60,000 bases of DNA from Polytrichum commune (GCA_950295325.1 OX485807.1:38038440-38098439); one strand, 5' to 3'; shown: positions 10,550 to 23,965, counted from the first letter of the stretch. Numbers and translations are program-made. Notes: generated by a model from the sequence alone, not told the origin.

Positions 10550-13500
10550 ATTATCATTTTGTTTGATTTAGGCACGTCTAAAATGATGTAAAAATAGAAT
10601 TGATTCATTTTATTCCATTTTGAATCAAAAGTTGGATGGATTTTGTTATAAATTTCGGAAGCGTGGAATGCTAGAACCCTACAAAGGCCTCAATATACAT
10701 ATTGGCAATCTAATATTTCATATTTGGAAGGCAATGTTCTTATTACAATCCCTGTAAGTGCCTTGCAATATATTTATTTGGAGAAAGTTCATACTAAAAA
10801 CCACCTATTGTGGGGCAAGAGGATTTGTTGCAAGAAAGAAAAACAAAAGGGAATGTCAATGGTTTTCATTTTTACAACTAACATGAGATGTTCATTCACA
10901 AATCCCAAAGTGTGTCTGCTTGGCCATGGGAAGGATTATTGCTGTACCATTGTACTACGTCTCATTTGGCCAACAAAAACATCGTCAAATAGTATGTAGG
11001 TTGGAGGTTAATTTTTCTATGATTGACTTAACATCGAGATTAGCTCCAAAGACCTCGAATTAGTTTAATAGGTCATGAGTAAAGGGTAGGTTTTCAACAT
11101 GGATGGATGAGCTTGAGAGGTACGTTTGTATGCAACAATTCTCCTCGCTTATTGTAGAAGTGGTTTTGGGGATGGAACAACCTTTGGGTTTACCCCTAGG
11201 GTTGCGCCTTCATTAAAAAACCAAGAATCATGTGCGTTTGCAACATACTCTAAAAACCCATGTATACAAGTTTTTTTTTTTTTTGTAAAATCAAGCAATA
11301 CATGTACAATTTTAAAGATAAAAATAAATATGACGATATTTTTATTTTAAAAAAATACACTCATATATAGTCATCAATATAAGTAGACAAATATACTTGT
11401 AACGATCAGCCCCTATCATATGTATACTCATTTGCATCCCCTTTGATCAGCCTCCACAAAGAAGCTTCGCCCATTCCTCTTGCAACACTAATTAGAAGTG
11501 GTCCCATTCTCAGCTCAATGACCTCTTCCAAAACCCTAATACTACCTCTTCCATACATGCATGGATGAGATGAGAAATGAGAAAATTATTCATCTCAATT
11601 TCATCCAATATTGAACACTTATCCCATAAAGTCTAGTGATACTATCCTACAAACACAAATGTTGTACATTTCCTAGAAGTCCTTCACACATGTACATAAC
11701 TACGAGTTACAATTTGTGCAGCATACGTATACATAGTACAACAAAGGTCAAACCCACACCCCTTTTGTGCACTCATGTATACAACAGTTGCGAAAGCTTT
11801 GAAACTTTTTAGCCCTACACGTATTGTTCACATCATGGTTTGTCACAATTATGTCAAACAATTCGATTTCTTTCATTGAGAGCTCGTGAACTCTCTTCAA
11901 ATGAGTCTTTGAAGTCAAATATGACCTCAAGTCAATTTTGGGGATGTCAAAATGCATGTCATGCAATAACCAAATGGTTGAAGTACTGCAAAAGATAATA
12001 AAATAACCAATGCATAACCTACAATAACCAATAGTATGTATCATTTGTCATATATTTGGAGCACCAAAATGTATGATTGTGATGCGTGATGTTGGTTTGG
12101 GTTATAAAACAATTTACCTCTTCACCCACTCTTGAATGACATAACAATCAGTTTAGGTGAAAAGCAATGTGAAGAATTTTACTTTTGTATGTCCAAGTTG
12201 TAGCCCTTGTCAAATCATACAAGCGTACATGTTTATGTTATAATATTCTAATTTGAACATGTAAACGACTGATTTTTAATGTGAACAATCTTAACTTTTA
12301 CAAAAGAAGCACATCATAAGAGATACAAGTGTTCTTTAATAAGATGTTGAATTGGGCTGAGCTTTTTTTGAGATGGTTTTGGGGAGATTTTGCTATTAGC
12401 CTCTAAGGGCTAACTTAGTTTAATCGAAGTTCAACAAATTGCCATTTTTTTTTCCCTTCAACAAGCTTGTGCTTGTCAATAACAATATACTTATACCAAG
12501 ATACAAAATATACATGCAATTGACCATGCTAAGGGTTAGTTACCATGTAGGCCGCTTGCCCACCATAACCCTAACATATAATTAACATATTTGGCACCAA
12601 CTTAGTACAAAGATATGTGAGCCTAGAAAGGATACCAATTGGTGTCCGTATTTAGGCTCACATACCTATCTTGAATGGATAAGTTTGAGGTTTTGAAGGG
12701 TGCACATGATTCACAAGTTTGTCTCTTGTAGTAGCTGCCCATATGGGAAGTACTTAACATAATATAAAATTGGACATGAGTTGTTAACCCTACCGTCTAG
12801 GAACGTGCACCCTAACCTCCATAATGTCACTCCCACTCTTATATTCCAAAACCCTTGGGAATGGATGTTCTCAGTTTAAATCTCCCTCCTTGTTGTTACA
12901 TTTCCTTCTCATAAATCACGGGTTTTGACATTAAAAAAATTCACCAAGAATTTAAACCACATGCTTGCATGCATCACGATGTCATCATTTTCATTATTGT
13001 CATTATTGCAATGTCGACTTGTGTTAATCCATAATGTCACATGCTACATTAATTCCTTATTAGCATGCATCCATGTTAACACTGCCAACCTCCTCCTTTA
13101 TATCATGTGCATTTGGTTGCTATAGGTATGATATTAGGGAGGTTAGAGTGCATTATGTCCTTCGAGGCACATTCGAGTATACAAGTTACATAAACAATTT
13201 AAGAGTCCACTTGCACTTCTTGGTTAAGATTTTGGTTAGAGTAAGTGACAACTCAAGTTGGGTATAGTGTGCACTCACTGCTCAACTATATTTGCATATC
13301 ATATGAATGATATAGTATGAATTTCTAAAGTCACTTATTCCTAGCTTCCTAAATCTCTCCCTAAACTTCCCCTAGACCTACATTTTTTCCATTGCAAATG
13401 GTTCTCAAAACCATCCCAATGCTTGTCTACAATGACCCCTATTTTTTTGCCCAAACCAACCTCGTTTTCTCCCAAACCCACCTTCACCTTTTGACAAACA

Positions 13501-15200
13501 ACCATCACACTAAAATCAACACTCCATCCACTCAAAAATTGAGCCCTTGTAACATCTGCATGTGGGAGCTTAATAAAAACATATAAATATCCCCCGCTTT
13601 GCGCCAATGACCATCATTTGAATGGTCTAAGATATATTCTAGTTATGAAATTAGGAAGAGTTCATAGGTGTTGATTATGGGCGCAGTGTTGGTTATAGCA
13701 ACCTCCACCTTATTTGAAAGCTAATCAATTTCTCGTCCACACCACTGCCTAGTTAAAATTTAGGATCAAATAGGAGTCAAAAACTAGAAGTTGGCTTACT
13801 ATTTGGACCCTTGCTATCATGAACAACTCAGTTTCCATAAAGGACCACATGTAGAGGAAGGAGGATTTCTCCCCAATTTTCCCATTTTTATTTCATGTGA
13901 AAGGAGGGGTTTGGTTTAGGATTTTCCCTAGTCATTTATACATCAACTATGACAATCGGTGTATCCTTTGTATAAAAACATTCAAATCATTTACAAGTGA
14001 TTCGACTGTATTGATTAAGATTGCACTCCCAATGTCTTATGAATTGAGGAGGTGCCCAATTTGAGTACATCGATTTGGATCACTTTACGGAAATAACAAA
14101 AATTACTTCTAAGTTGCCTTTATACATAAAGGCATTACTTGTTTACTAAAAGAATACATTCAATATCCCAAAAATATTGGTTTATTGTTTTTGGGATTGT
14201 TGAATTTTGAGAAGAGCGTGTTCATTGTGGGGGTCATTTAACGCAATGAAGGCTAGACCCAACCAAAAGGGCCGTGGAGACCCCATGATTGGCATCGAGA
14301 GATCTTGGGGTAGGAAACTCCCTCATCCTTTACCAAATAACCAATAATTCGAGTTCTCTTTAGAGGAATCAATCTATGGACCATTTGGATTGAGAGGAAT
14401 CATGACCTCATATTTAAATATAATAGGCAGGAAGTGGAGAGAATTCATCAAAGTATCTTGCAAGGGCTCCTCTAATACGCTTGCATTGTCTGGGAAGATG
14501 CCTTAAAAGATGCGGAGGCGGCCTACATCTTAGTTCATCAAACTTTGGCTGGTAAGCCAACATTGTAAGCCTATGATCACTCAAATAAAAATGGGTGATT
14601 CTTCCCTCCCCAATAAAGCATGTGATGCAATTGTCCTTAAATCAAATATGTGTGCTGCTTGGGCTTCATAACATCACACAATTGAGCATCATGCTCCCTT
14701 TCAAAACAAGGGAAGTGCAAAGAGAGGTTGGCACATGCAAGTATTCTATCGGAAAATTGGTTACTAAAGAAAATCTCCATATTTGGCTAGCATGTTCCCA
14801 AGATTGTTTTTAGGCTATGTGAGGCCCCGGAAGGTAGGTTGCCGCCTCATGTCAAGATTGTTCCGGTTGTTTACTACGTACACTATATTCAATGCCAATA
14901 AGCCACGCTTGAGTACTAGCAAGTTGCCAGTTCAGTGGTGTAGAATGAACAATATCAGGCTTAGTAGGGTTTCATTTTATTTTATTTTATATTTATTTTT
15001 GAAACACTTGAAAGAAATGTATTCAAATACTAGATATTGATATTTAAGCAAAATTGGACTAAGTCCAAGTCCATAAATATAACATGTTGAGTTCTATCAT
15101 AGGATCTTGCATTGGAATTGTATGGTATGATCCTCTGATACAATCTGCAAACTTGATCATGATAATATTATAGCAAAATTTTCAATCAGACTTTCACTAT
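10550..15200. other. Long intergenic stretch without recognisable gene
   Basis: All open frames here are short (under 100 codons) and none shows a known motif, codon bias or splice structure I would trust. The segment 11096-11150 resembles 16590-16650 and 41960-42010 (AATGAGAGGTACGCTC-type block), so part of it is dispersed repeat. The rest is AT-rich, featureless sequence. Confidence 0.45.
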
Positions 15201-15219
15201 TCAACATTTATCATATATA

Positions 15220-15220
<1 letters not shown>

Positions 15221-15264
<44 letters not shown>
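15221..15264. repeat. GT/AT microsatellite
   Basis: Four GT units run directly into about 18 AT units. Confidence 0.95.
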
Positions 15265-15267
<3 letters not shown>

Positions 15268-15269
15268 AT

Positions 15270-17229
15270 TTGTCCATCACATCTTAATAGCATAACATTC
15301 AGGACATCACTAAGGATTTCACATATCTCTAATGAGATTTTGGTATATCAAAAGTGTATCGACAGATATGCTGATAGATTTGAAACAACCAAAAAATCCA
15401 AGTTTAAAAACTATGTCCAAATTTACTTCAATACGTCATTAGAAGATATACAAGGCCACCGAGAACAGCCTTTAGCTGAGTAATGCTTTGTTGGCATGTT
15501 ACATTTTCACAGAATTTTGTCTTGAATCTTGAGTCATGCTACTCTATGTTGACGATTCAAAACAATTTTTTATTTTCGAACCATTTATGTTTGGGCTTTT
15601 TGGGCACTGTTTTGTTGAGACCCAAAAATGAAGACCTACTGTAAGCTACTTCAACTCCCCTGTACATACTTTAATGTGTTTGTGTTGTGTTGTCACTTGC
15701 TGGGCCACTTGGAATTCTTTAGTTTATTCTCGCAACTATGAGGTCGGCACTTTATGTTGTTGACTGGCCTACAAATCATGGCCGTGAAGGGCGGCATGTT
15801 TCTTTGAAATGTCCTTACTACGGTCATCTCAGGCCCCTAGTTTGACCTACTATACAAGAATGCGAGCATAGTACTCAAGAAACTTTGACAAAGATGGCTA
15901 TAGCAAGGTGCATTAGGGGAACCTAAGACCGATACAAACGTAAAACTAACACTAATAAATGGGTGCAATTGCAAGCACGGTAAAGTGGACAACTCATGAT
16001 CCTTGTCTAGGTTCAAGCGAAAGTGATTCAAAATTCTACACCGACGTTGAGTTTTGTGAACGAAAAGATTCATTGGTATTCAAGAAATGTATTGATCTGC
16101 AGAGCCAAGCAATTTATGTTGACGAAAACGATTCCAAGAAAAGTCTACATATTTTAGAAGGTGGTGCAGGTGGTGTGCAAGTAGGTGATATCGAATGAGT
16201 AACTGTCTAAATTTCGTTTTAAATAAAACAATGTAACATTGAGTTGATGGTTTTCTGTAGAGTTTTGTGATGATGACCTCAAGTATATAATGAATTCAAG
16301 GAATATGGGGAAAAAAAATCCAACTTCAAGATAGTTTAAGGTCATCCAATTTATGTTTAGAACCACATTCAACCATGTGCTTTTGAGCATCGATTCTAAT
16401 GATAAGTTTGAAGATCTCAACTTGAGTTGAGTATGTGACACAACAATAGAGGTCATCATGCAAAAAAAATTCAATTTAAACAACACTTTGCTACTATTTT
16501 TAGGCCTTAAACTAATCCGGGGTCATTAAAGTTAATTCCAGTGTCAAATCAATCCCCCCAAAAAAACTCCAAGATGCATACATATTTTTAGGACTTTTAT
16601 GTTGGATGAATGAGATGTACACTTGTATGCAAAACCTTCCTCTCTCTCTGCCTATCCAAAGGATAATTTTGCACAAGAGGCTCATGAATATGTTGGGATT
16701 TGGCTCTACCTCAATAGTTTTTGTTGAAAACCAACGAAAAATGAAAAACCCCCAATTGTTCTACATAATTTGGTCTAAAATAAATACACAGTTTGAGGTA
16801 TAGTGTGTTATGTTGTCCGTTGGTGGACAGGCAACCGTGATGGCCCCGGTTGTCCTCTATGCTCGCACTCCCTTTGCCCTTTTTTCCCTTTGCCCTCTAA
16901 TGGTACAACCAAAGTTTGTCAAAGAAATATTAGGGGGTGGGTGAAGGGCGCGCATGCTGATGGTGGCACCGACCAACTGGTGCCTACGCAGGGCATTGTT
17001 GGGGCCCGTCATGCAATGTGTTTCACCAAGGTAACCTCTGAGTTGGAGTCCATCGTTTGACCACCTACTAAATGTGATGGTCTACCTTGCAATGGACTTG
17101 GACGTGCTACTATGTTGGACGTGCCTCGCCATGTAGAAATGGAATGGGTGGTGTAGTCTCTATTAGTTGTTGAGTTGGTGTGAACATAAAAGGTGGGGGG
17201 CATCATCATGCAATAGATGAATATGAGGA
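15270..17229. other. Intergenic with a hairpin-family repeat fragment
   Basis: The segment 16412-16495 (ACACAACAATAGAGGTCATC, then TTTAAACAACACTTTGCTAC) matches one arm of the hairpin at 23966-24116. Open frames at 15223-15483 and 15959-16198 (+) have no recognisable family; they share a short KCID string that I regard as chance. Confidence 0.45.
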
Positions 17230-18505
17230 ATGGGTGGTTATACTTCATCAACAACCATTTGGTTGTCATCCTCTTCAACAACGTCATTCATGTTGGGTTC
17301 GACTACAATATTTTCATGCACATCGAGTTCAAGTTCAACTAGCACATTGAATATCGTTGTTGTGGTCACATTGGGTATAGTTGTCATTGGCACAATGATT
17401 ATTGCCATTATTGGCATAGCGGGACGCACATTCACGCATGAGAGAGATTTCCGATTGAGGATGATGGACCATCGTTGTTTGTGGTGTCATCAACGTCAAA
17501 TGCAAACATATCATTGGGGCCAAATTCCCTCCACTGTGCTTGCCATTGCCATTGTTGTTTGAAGCCCCTAAATGTCGGATCCCGCAAGCACGTCATTGTT
17601 TATATCCTTGTCGGCTGAGTTGTCTGAATCATTGAACATCATGTTCATTACACACCATGCAACGAGTCCTGGTTCACCCTCTCCCATGCCAACCATGCAT
17701 TGATATAAATGTAAACCAAATTTCTAGCCCTAGTGGAACGCAACCAATTCTTAGTTTTGGTGTGCACAAATAAATAACTACTCTAATTCCTTTCGCATGA
17801 CAAAGATGACCATATTAGAGCCAGCACACACTTGGCCAAAGGGACCAAGTGTGTGCCACCTTCACTCACAAAGTCCCACCACCTATGGGGTTGAATGCTG
17901 CCTTCCATGGCTAGAGGCATATTAGCAAATACACTTTTATGCTCCTTACATGCTTGAAATTTGGCCACTACCCGATTATATTGACCATCAATGTATGTGC
18001 TTATCTTCCTCATGACATCCAAGAATTTAGATTTAACGTTGGCATCTTCATGGATGTTAAGGTCATCCAATAAATTCAACATTGTGTTTTTTGGTGGAGG
18101 TCTGTGGTCATCATATGCCACCGGCTATAGAAGTCTTCTTTGGCCAATGTAGCGAGGTTATGGGCTATGTTGGCAAGGTGATTTCTAAGACTAAACACAT
18201 GTTTCCCAAGTTCTTCATCATCAACTAAGCCTTGTCTATTGCTGGTTCCGCGGAATCAAACACTCTCAGTGCTTTTAAGACCTCATCCGGCATGTGGTGG
18301 TAATTATCGCAATTAATCCAAAAATTGTCGTCATTCACATTTGCATTAATTTGACAGGCCTCCATGGCATTTCTTCTTCGATCATCATTTTCTTGACTTA
18401 ACTTGTTCATGTGGGCAATCCAATTGGGATATATGATCATTTGTTCCAATGCATATTTGACCTTGACAAGTCAATCAATCATTAGGGTGGGGGGGGGGGG
18501 GCACT

Positions 18506-18705
18506 NNNNNNNNNNNNNNNNNNNNNNNNNNNNNNNNNNNNNNNNNNNNNNNNNNNNNNNNNNNNNNNNNNNNNNNNNNNNNNNNNNNNNNNNNNNNNNN
18601 NNNNNNNNNNNNNNNNNNNNNNNNNNNNNNNNNNNNNNNNNNNNNNNNNNNNNNNNNNNNNNNNNNNNNNNNNNNNNNNNNNNNNNNNNNNNNNNNNNNN
18701 NNNNN
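18506..18705. other. Assembly gap, 200 N
   Basis: Exactly 200 N, a round number typical of a placeholder of unknown true length. It starts 4 bases after a run of 13 G (18489-18501). It lies inside the hAT pseudogene. Confidence 0.98.
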
Positions 18706-18930
18706 CACCGCATCCCTTATCACTAATAGTGCAGGGGACAATGGAGCCGCTCAATTTTTGTTTGCGTTGGATTGTGCATCACATGAAGATATTATTGGGA
18801 GCCAACTACATCCTCTCCCCCATCCTTAATGTAATCATTCAAAACTTCATCTAGAATTGCCAATCACATACCGCCGCACATGACAAATAAAGCTTTGACA
18901 ACCGGCCCATGACGTTGACACAATGCCAAA

Positions 18931-18955
18931 CCCCCCCCCCCCCCCCCCCCCCCCC
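18931..18955. repeat. Poly-C run, 25 bases
   Basis: An uninterrupted C run inside the BED-finger region of the hAT pseudogene, between the codons for NSKM and ALCQRH on the minus strand. hAT coding sense resumes on both sides, so only a few codons are affected. It is likely a homopolymer expansion or assembly error. Confidence 0.85.
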
Positions 18956-19581
18956 GCATCTTGCTATTGTTCTTTTTGTATCCCAAATGGGCGACCATAT
19001 AGTCCTTCATGTACACTAACTTCAACTTGCAAAATTTGCACTCCACCTTTGTGAATGTTGGAGTCCACTCCTTGGGCACGTATCAAGGCTTCTATTTGTC
19101 TCATGTATTCATACCAATATAGCCCACTACTTCTCTCCATTTGTAATGAATGCCTAAAGGCAATTAAGGTCAAATAAAGTCAATGAGAATGTTGAATGTC
19201 AATGAACTGGGGACTTTATAGTCTCAACGCATTCACCCGCACTAAATGTAAAATATCGTTTCGTAAAGATAGGGATGTTCAACCCCTTGCCAAACTTATT
19301 ATGGCGGCACACCATTGGAATTTTTCTGGGAGGTTGTTGACTGCCCCTTGCAGTCGATATGGCAAACAACTACCATATCAATTGCAACGAATAATCAACA
19401 AACTAGATCAATTGCCTAAGTCTATTGCTACCCAAGAATCGATTACACTAATTCAACTGCATGAAATAGCAATTAACTTCCCTATGTTGACTACTAGGTA
19501 GCAATCGATAGGGTAGTTGAGCCGGATTAACTACTAAGTAATAGTTTTTTCTTTGGTCAACAACCACCTTATAATTGACTA

Positions 19582-19945
19582 CCGTAACACCATAGCAGGT
19601 TCGTTCATAAATAATTCCCCCCCCAAAAAAAACGTAAAAAAACAGAAATTACAGGCAAAGAGAAACGAATAACTCTCAAATTATACTGTGATAAAAACGA
19701 AAAGACAGAAAATCAGGATTAGGGTAATGACTTAGGTTTAAACAAGTTGGGCCACCATAAATGGATGAAAAACGCAACTAGGATGAAATTTCTGCACATC
19801 TTTCCCACCCTAAACACGAATGATTTTTAATCCAATAAATGAGAAGACAAATTTCAAAAAAGTCTATTTTTGGAACGTGAACCTTATTTTTTCAAAAAAA
19901 TTAAATATTCGTGCGGCAGGTGGCGAACCTGCTATGGTGTTACGG
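19582..19945. mobile_element. MITE with perfect 22-bp inverted ends (364 bp)
   Basis: The left end CCGTAACACCATAGCAGGTT plus CG is the exact inverse of 19924-19945. TA flanks both sides (19580-19581 and 19946-19947). It has no coding capacity. Perfect ends indicate recent activity. No second copy is present in the window. TA duplication points to Tc1/mariner-type mobilisation. Confidence 0.85.
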
Positions 19946-19949
19946 TAAA

Positions 19950-22090
19950 CATCTCCTCTATTTTGACCATTTGTTGTAACTACATCGAATAGTTAGGATC
20001 GAAAAGATCGGCCTTGGGGGTGTGAGACCTTTGCAACTTATATATAAAATGAAAGGCCTCATTGACCTCACTTTCAACCACCTCAGCTCAAGTAGAAATT
20101 TGAGACCTAGGATGCTTAGCATACTTTGTCCAATGTTCAAAAAATGTCAAGGGAAGTTGGAAGATTGGTGATGGGGTCAAATTCTTGCCAATTTTGGATT
20201 GACTTTTTGCAGCATTGAGGTGTGAATACCACTGTGTTCGTGAACACGTTTAAATTGTCCTTGTGAACACAAGTACATGATGGTGGAACGGAGTTGGATG
20301 ATGGGAGATGACGAGCCAGAGGGTTCCAATATGGTGTTTAAATGGCCTATTGAAAGGTAAAGGCATTTGAATGTGAGATCGGGCTATTCTATGGGACTGG
20401 ACCAAACATAACCTTCGTTTAGAAGGTAACGTGCCCATCCGTCCAATTGTTCATGCCTAGTCGTGCAAGAAAGGAGAACTTATGACGCCTCGGGGCTATC
20501 CACTAAGAGCATGAAGCCAAGGGTGAAATTCTTGGAAGCTATAACAAAAGAAGGTCCACAATGCCATCATAGACTAGTATGTGCGCCATGATGAGTATGG
20601 TATCATATGGAAAAAAAATTGGAATAAATAAATGGCCAATGCAATAAAAAAATTGGTCGAGGAAGTCATTCGACACAAAGTGGATGGACTCCAATTTACA
20701 AAGGATCAAAGTCTCGCAAATTTTGACTCTTGGATGAAGAACAAGGCCCAAAATTGAAGTTTTCAACCTCAAGCGGTTGATAGTGTTTTTCCACTCCCCC
20801 AAAGTGAGTAAAGTGATGATCCCTCGAGCGGCAAAAATGCGGGCTATGCTTATGTGGTGGAAATCCTAGGCCAAAAAACATTTTAAGACAACTTGCAAAG
20901 CAATTCTTGAAAGAAACATAAAATTAGTTGAGGGGTTAAGGGTGTTCAATCCATGCCAATTATTGTGAATTCCCAATACGGCAAGGGTGGTCACCTTGCA
21001 GAGCAAGAAAAAATATGTTGGGGGGGGGGGGGGGAGGTACGGCGAGATTGTCAACGTGAAGATAGAGTATGATGAATGCATGTTTCCATATATTACAGGG
21101 GCCCAAAAAACTCCAAAGATCAACAAATTGTAGAAATTTTGGATCCAATTTAGTGCCAATGCATGTGTTTCAAAGAATTTGCATCCCAGTTTCAACAAAT
21201 TTTGGTTAATTGATAGTGAGAATCTACATTATGATGGAAGGGGGGGGGGGGGCTCTATGAAAATTATATATCCAAGATAGAGCGCATCGATCATATGCCC
21301 ACGTCATGATAATGGGTTCAACCAAATGGCAAGATTAAGACCAGGTTGGAAGGTTCCAGAAGAAGAGGGTAAAGCTGTAATGGGCTTTGGTATGGCTCAT
21401 GTCGGAATTGCATGATGAAAATTGCAACACAATGATCTTTCCATACACAACATTATGCTTCATTGGGAGTCGGATGGAAGCATGAAAATTAGGATATGTC
21501 ATTGGAGATGCGCATTGCATATGGTTGAAAATGTTGAATCACTCTGGCATGTGGAAAGTGAAGATGCCAAGGAAAAATTAAAGAAGGAATTTTTCTGAAT
21601 GACACCTGAGTTATTTAGGTTCTACAGTATGAGACATCAAAATCCACCTAAATATTACACCAAGGAGGCTGAGAGTTTTATCGTCGACAAACTTGCATGG
21701 TCATGACCTAATACTCTATGCCAAGTAGAGTTATAAAATTTGGACCATAACTCTAGACCTTTTGTGCAAAGATACCTTGGGGAGTCGCACTAACTTTGCT
21801 TCCACGAGACATTGGATGCAGATGGACCATGTGAATAGGATGAGCCCATGGATTGTTGGAGATTCAAGATCAAGGATAATATTAAAAGTGTTTAATTTCT
21901 CAAGTTCCTAAGGAGAGTTTCCATAGACTTAGTAGGCATGTATCACTACATGAACTTGTTTGTAAAAAAAGTTGTATATTTATCAACCTTTTGCTATGAT
22001 ACAATAATTTTCTTTCTTGAATGCAAACAATTGTTGGCTCTTCTCCTTCTTCTTTATTCATTTCATGTTTCCTAAATCCATATGCCCATC
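19950..22090. other. Unassigned sequence with poly-G runs
   Basis: Frames at 20539-20802 and 20866-21198 (-) have no recognisable domain. The segment 21360-21700 (+) reads for short stretches like a decayed protein (for example TPELFRFYSMRHQNPP) but I cannot assign it. G runs occur at 21020-21034 (15) and 21240-21252 (13). Confidence 0.4.
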
Positions 22091-22720
22091 CACATATGGA
22101 GTCAACAACTAATATGAGTGGTTGACTAGAGAGCCAAGTGCTTATGTGTAGTCAATTAGAAAGCTAATTGTTAAGTGCAGTCAACTGAAGAAGGTTGACT
22201 GCTACTAAGCAAGTTAATTAGGGAGACCATAAATGACTACTCACATTAGTAATTGACTAGAGGACCAACTCCTTATGTGTAGTTGGCTACTAATATGAAC
22301 AGTTGATTAGAGGCCAATCGCATAATATGTGCAGTTGATGGAATGAGGTCAATTGTTGTTGTCAATGATAGTCGACTAGAGGCCAATTGTATATGTGCAG
22401 TTGATGGAATGAGGTCAATTGTTGTTGTCAGTGGTAGTCGACTAGAGGCCAATTGTATATGTGCAGTTGATGAAATGAGGTTAATTATTTTTGTCAGTGG
22501 TAGTCGACTAGAGGCCAATTGTATATGTGAAGTTGATGAAATGAGGTCGATTGTTGTTGTGGCAGTTGACTAGAGACCAATTTTATATGTGCAGTTGACG
22601 GAATGAGGTCAATTGCTATTGTGGCAATCAACTAAAGGCTAACTATTTATTTATGTGCAATCGAGTGCCATAGTAGTAGTCGATCACATAACTAACTACT
22701 ATTGTAGCAGTTGACTTTGT
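22090..22720. repeat. Tandem array, 66-bp unit
   Basis: Units begin with AGTTGATGGAATGAGGTC at 22333, 22399, 22465, 22531 and 22592. The first three intervals are exactly 66 bp and the last is 61. More diverged units (GACTAGAGAGCCAA, GTGCAGTCAACT-type blocks) extend from about 22090 to 22720. Because 66 is divisible by three, open frames persist on both strands (22343-22573 + and 22273-22518 -). These are by-products of the repeat, not evidence of a gene. Confidence 0.85.
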
Positions 22721-22729
22721 GGTGACATT

Positions 22730-23725
22730 GTTAAAAAACCCCATGTAATAAAATTGTTACCACAATAACATTTGTTAGGCATCATGCCCAAACGTGATGG
22801 TACGTGATGGCCAGAGGCCGCATCACATCCATTTGCACATCCTTAGTGATGTTACTTCAATAAAAACACACATATTTGAGAGTGTCGGGAAGGAGAGAAT
22901 GTCAAATTTATAGGTTAGGTGCAGCACAATGTGCCCCCCACTGTGGGGGTGTATGGATTTGTATTGGGAAGTGTTTCCAAAAAACATATCATGTTGTACG
23001 TAAATCAAATAAATCAATAAATATGATAAACTTATGCTTATATGAATGTGTTATTATTCTATTATTATATAAAATCATTTCATGGATATGGTTAATGTGG
23101 CTTTATGCCCCTTGGAATGGGGAAAAACCTTTGGAGTATGTAAATTTAACCTCACTTGTGGGGTTAGAGGGAAAACTATGGTGGAATCTTTTGGTGGCCT
23201 AGACCTAGGCTCTAATTGACATGAGGTTTGGAGTTGGTTGGTCACACAAGAGCTGGGCGACCTAGTGAGTCCCTAGACAACACTCTCAAGTGGGCAACTC
23301 CCATATTATATGTTACAAATTTTAGTTACTTCTAATGCAACATGTTGTAGATGTTTTCAACAAGTTGTTAAATGTCAAAAAGTAAGGTCCCAAGCTTGCA
23401 CATCTGAAATCTCATTGAGGGAGGTGATCTATGCAAGATGCAAGGGCCGTGAGTTGTAGTAGTGTATGACCCAAGGAAGTAAGTTGTGAGTTGATTCATA
23501 GTCTAGCCACTAAGAGTGCAATTTACTTGGAATTTTGATGATTTTGATTGTGATCTCTAACATTTCAATGGTCGACATACACATGTAAAATTGACTTCAA
23601 ATCTATGATCACGATTCGTTGTCAAAATCCCACTATTTCATGCCCAATCTAATTCGTTTTTTAAAGTGCTCATGGGGTTTGATGACTTCAAGGTCTCAAA
23701 GGTGGGTATTATTGAACAAGGATTG
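22730..23725. other. Intergenic, nothing assigned
   Basis: A 108-residue frame at 22876-23202 (+) has no known motif. No repeats or RNA genes were noticed. Confidence 0.4.
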
Positions 23726-23727
23726 TA

Positions 23728-23895
23728 GTGCACACCACTAAATAAGATGTTTAGTGTCACTTACCATTTGGACTTACATAGTGTTATATCTTTCTATAAT
23801 TGATGTAATTTTTTACCAAGTAAAGTTGTTAATGTTCTATAATGTCCAAACAACCAATTTGACATTTGTTGGTAGAATATGAGATGTATAGTAAA
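23728..23895. repeat. TA-flanked MITE, family A, left part only
   Basis: GATGTTTAGTGTCACTTACC is followed by an interior closely similar to the first half of the copy at 4555-4967 (TGATGTAATTT, TACCAAGT, TCTATAATGTCCAAACAA). It stops near 23895, where the hairpin element region begins. Confidence 0.6.
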
Positions 23896-23965
23896 CATAC
23901 AGAATGAGAGCAAGCACGGTCAAGTATAAGGAAAGAAAAATGCTCAAGTATACTAAAACCGGTAT

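Larger units (their letters stand above)
17230..19173 (-). pseudogene. hAT-superfamily transposase, broken
   Basis: Reading the minus strand from 19173, there is a BED-type zinc-finger region: WTPTFTKVECKFCK, then HLGYKK, then ALCQRHGPVVKALF (about 19065-18880). After the assembly gap come a central segment (18449-18225, KALRVFDSAEPAIDKA) and the C-terminal dimerisation region: HRWWDFVSEGGTHLVPLAKCVLALIWSSLSCERN (about 17880-17786). After an in-frame TAG where the family has W, it continues SSYLFVHTKTKNWLRSTRARNLVYIYINAW (to about 17700) and a tail to about 17238. WW...L..LA..VL...SS..CERN is the hAT hallmark. Stops, frame changes, a 25-base C run and a 200-N gap interrupt it. The terminal inverted repeats were not found. 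Confidence 0.85.

Noticed and set aside
16154-16486. 110-residue minus-strand frame as a gene
   Set aside because: It begins within a copy of the hairpin repeat arm and has no motif.
17230-17562. Plus-strand frame with a hydrophobic NIVVVVTLGIVVIG stretch, membrane-protein-like
   Set aside because: It is opposite the acidic, threonine- and valine-rich tail of the hAT transposase on the minus strand.
18403-18754. Open frames running through the N stretch
   Set aside because: They consist mainly of undetermined residues from the 200-N gap.
22273-22573. Open frames on both strands that look like repeat proteins
   Set aside because: Explained by the 66-bp tandem repeat, whose length is a multiple of three.
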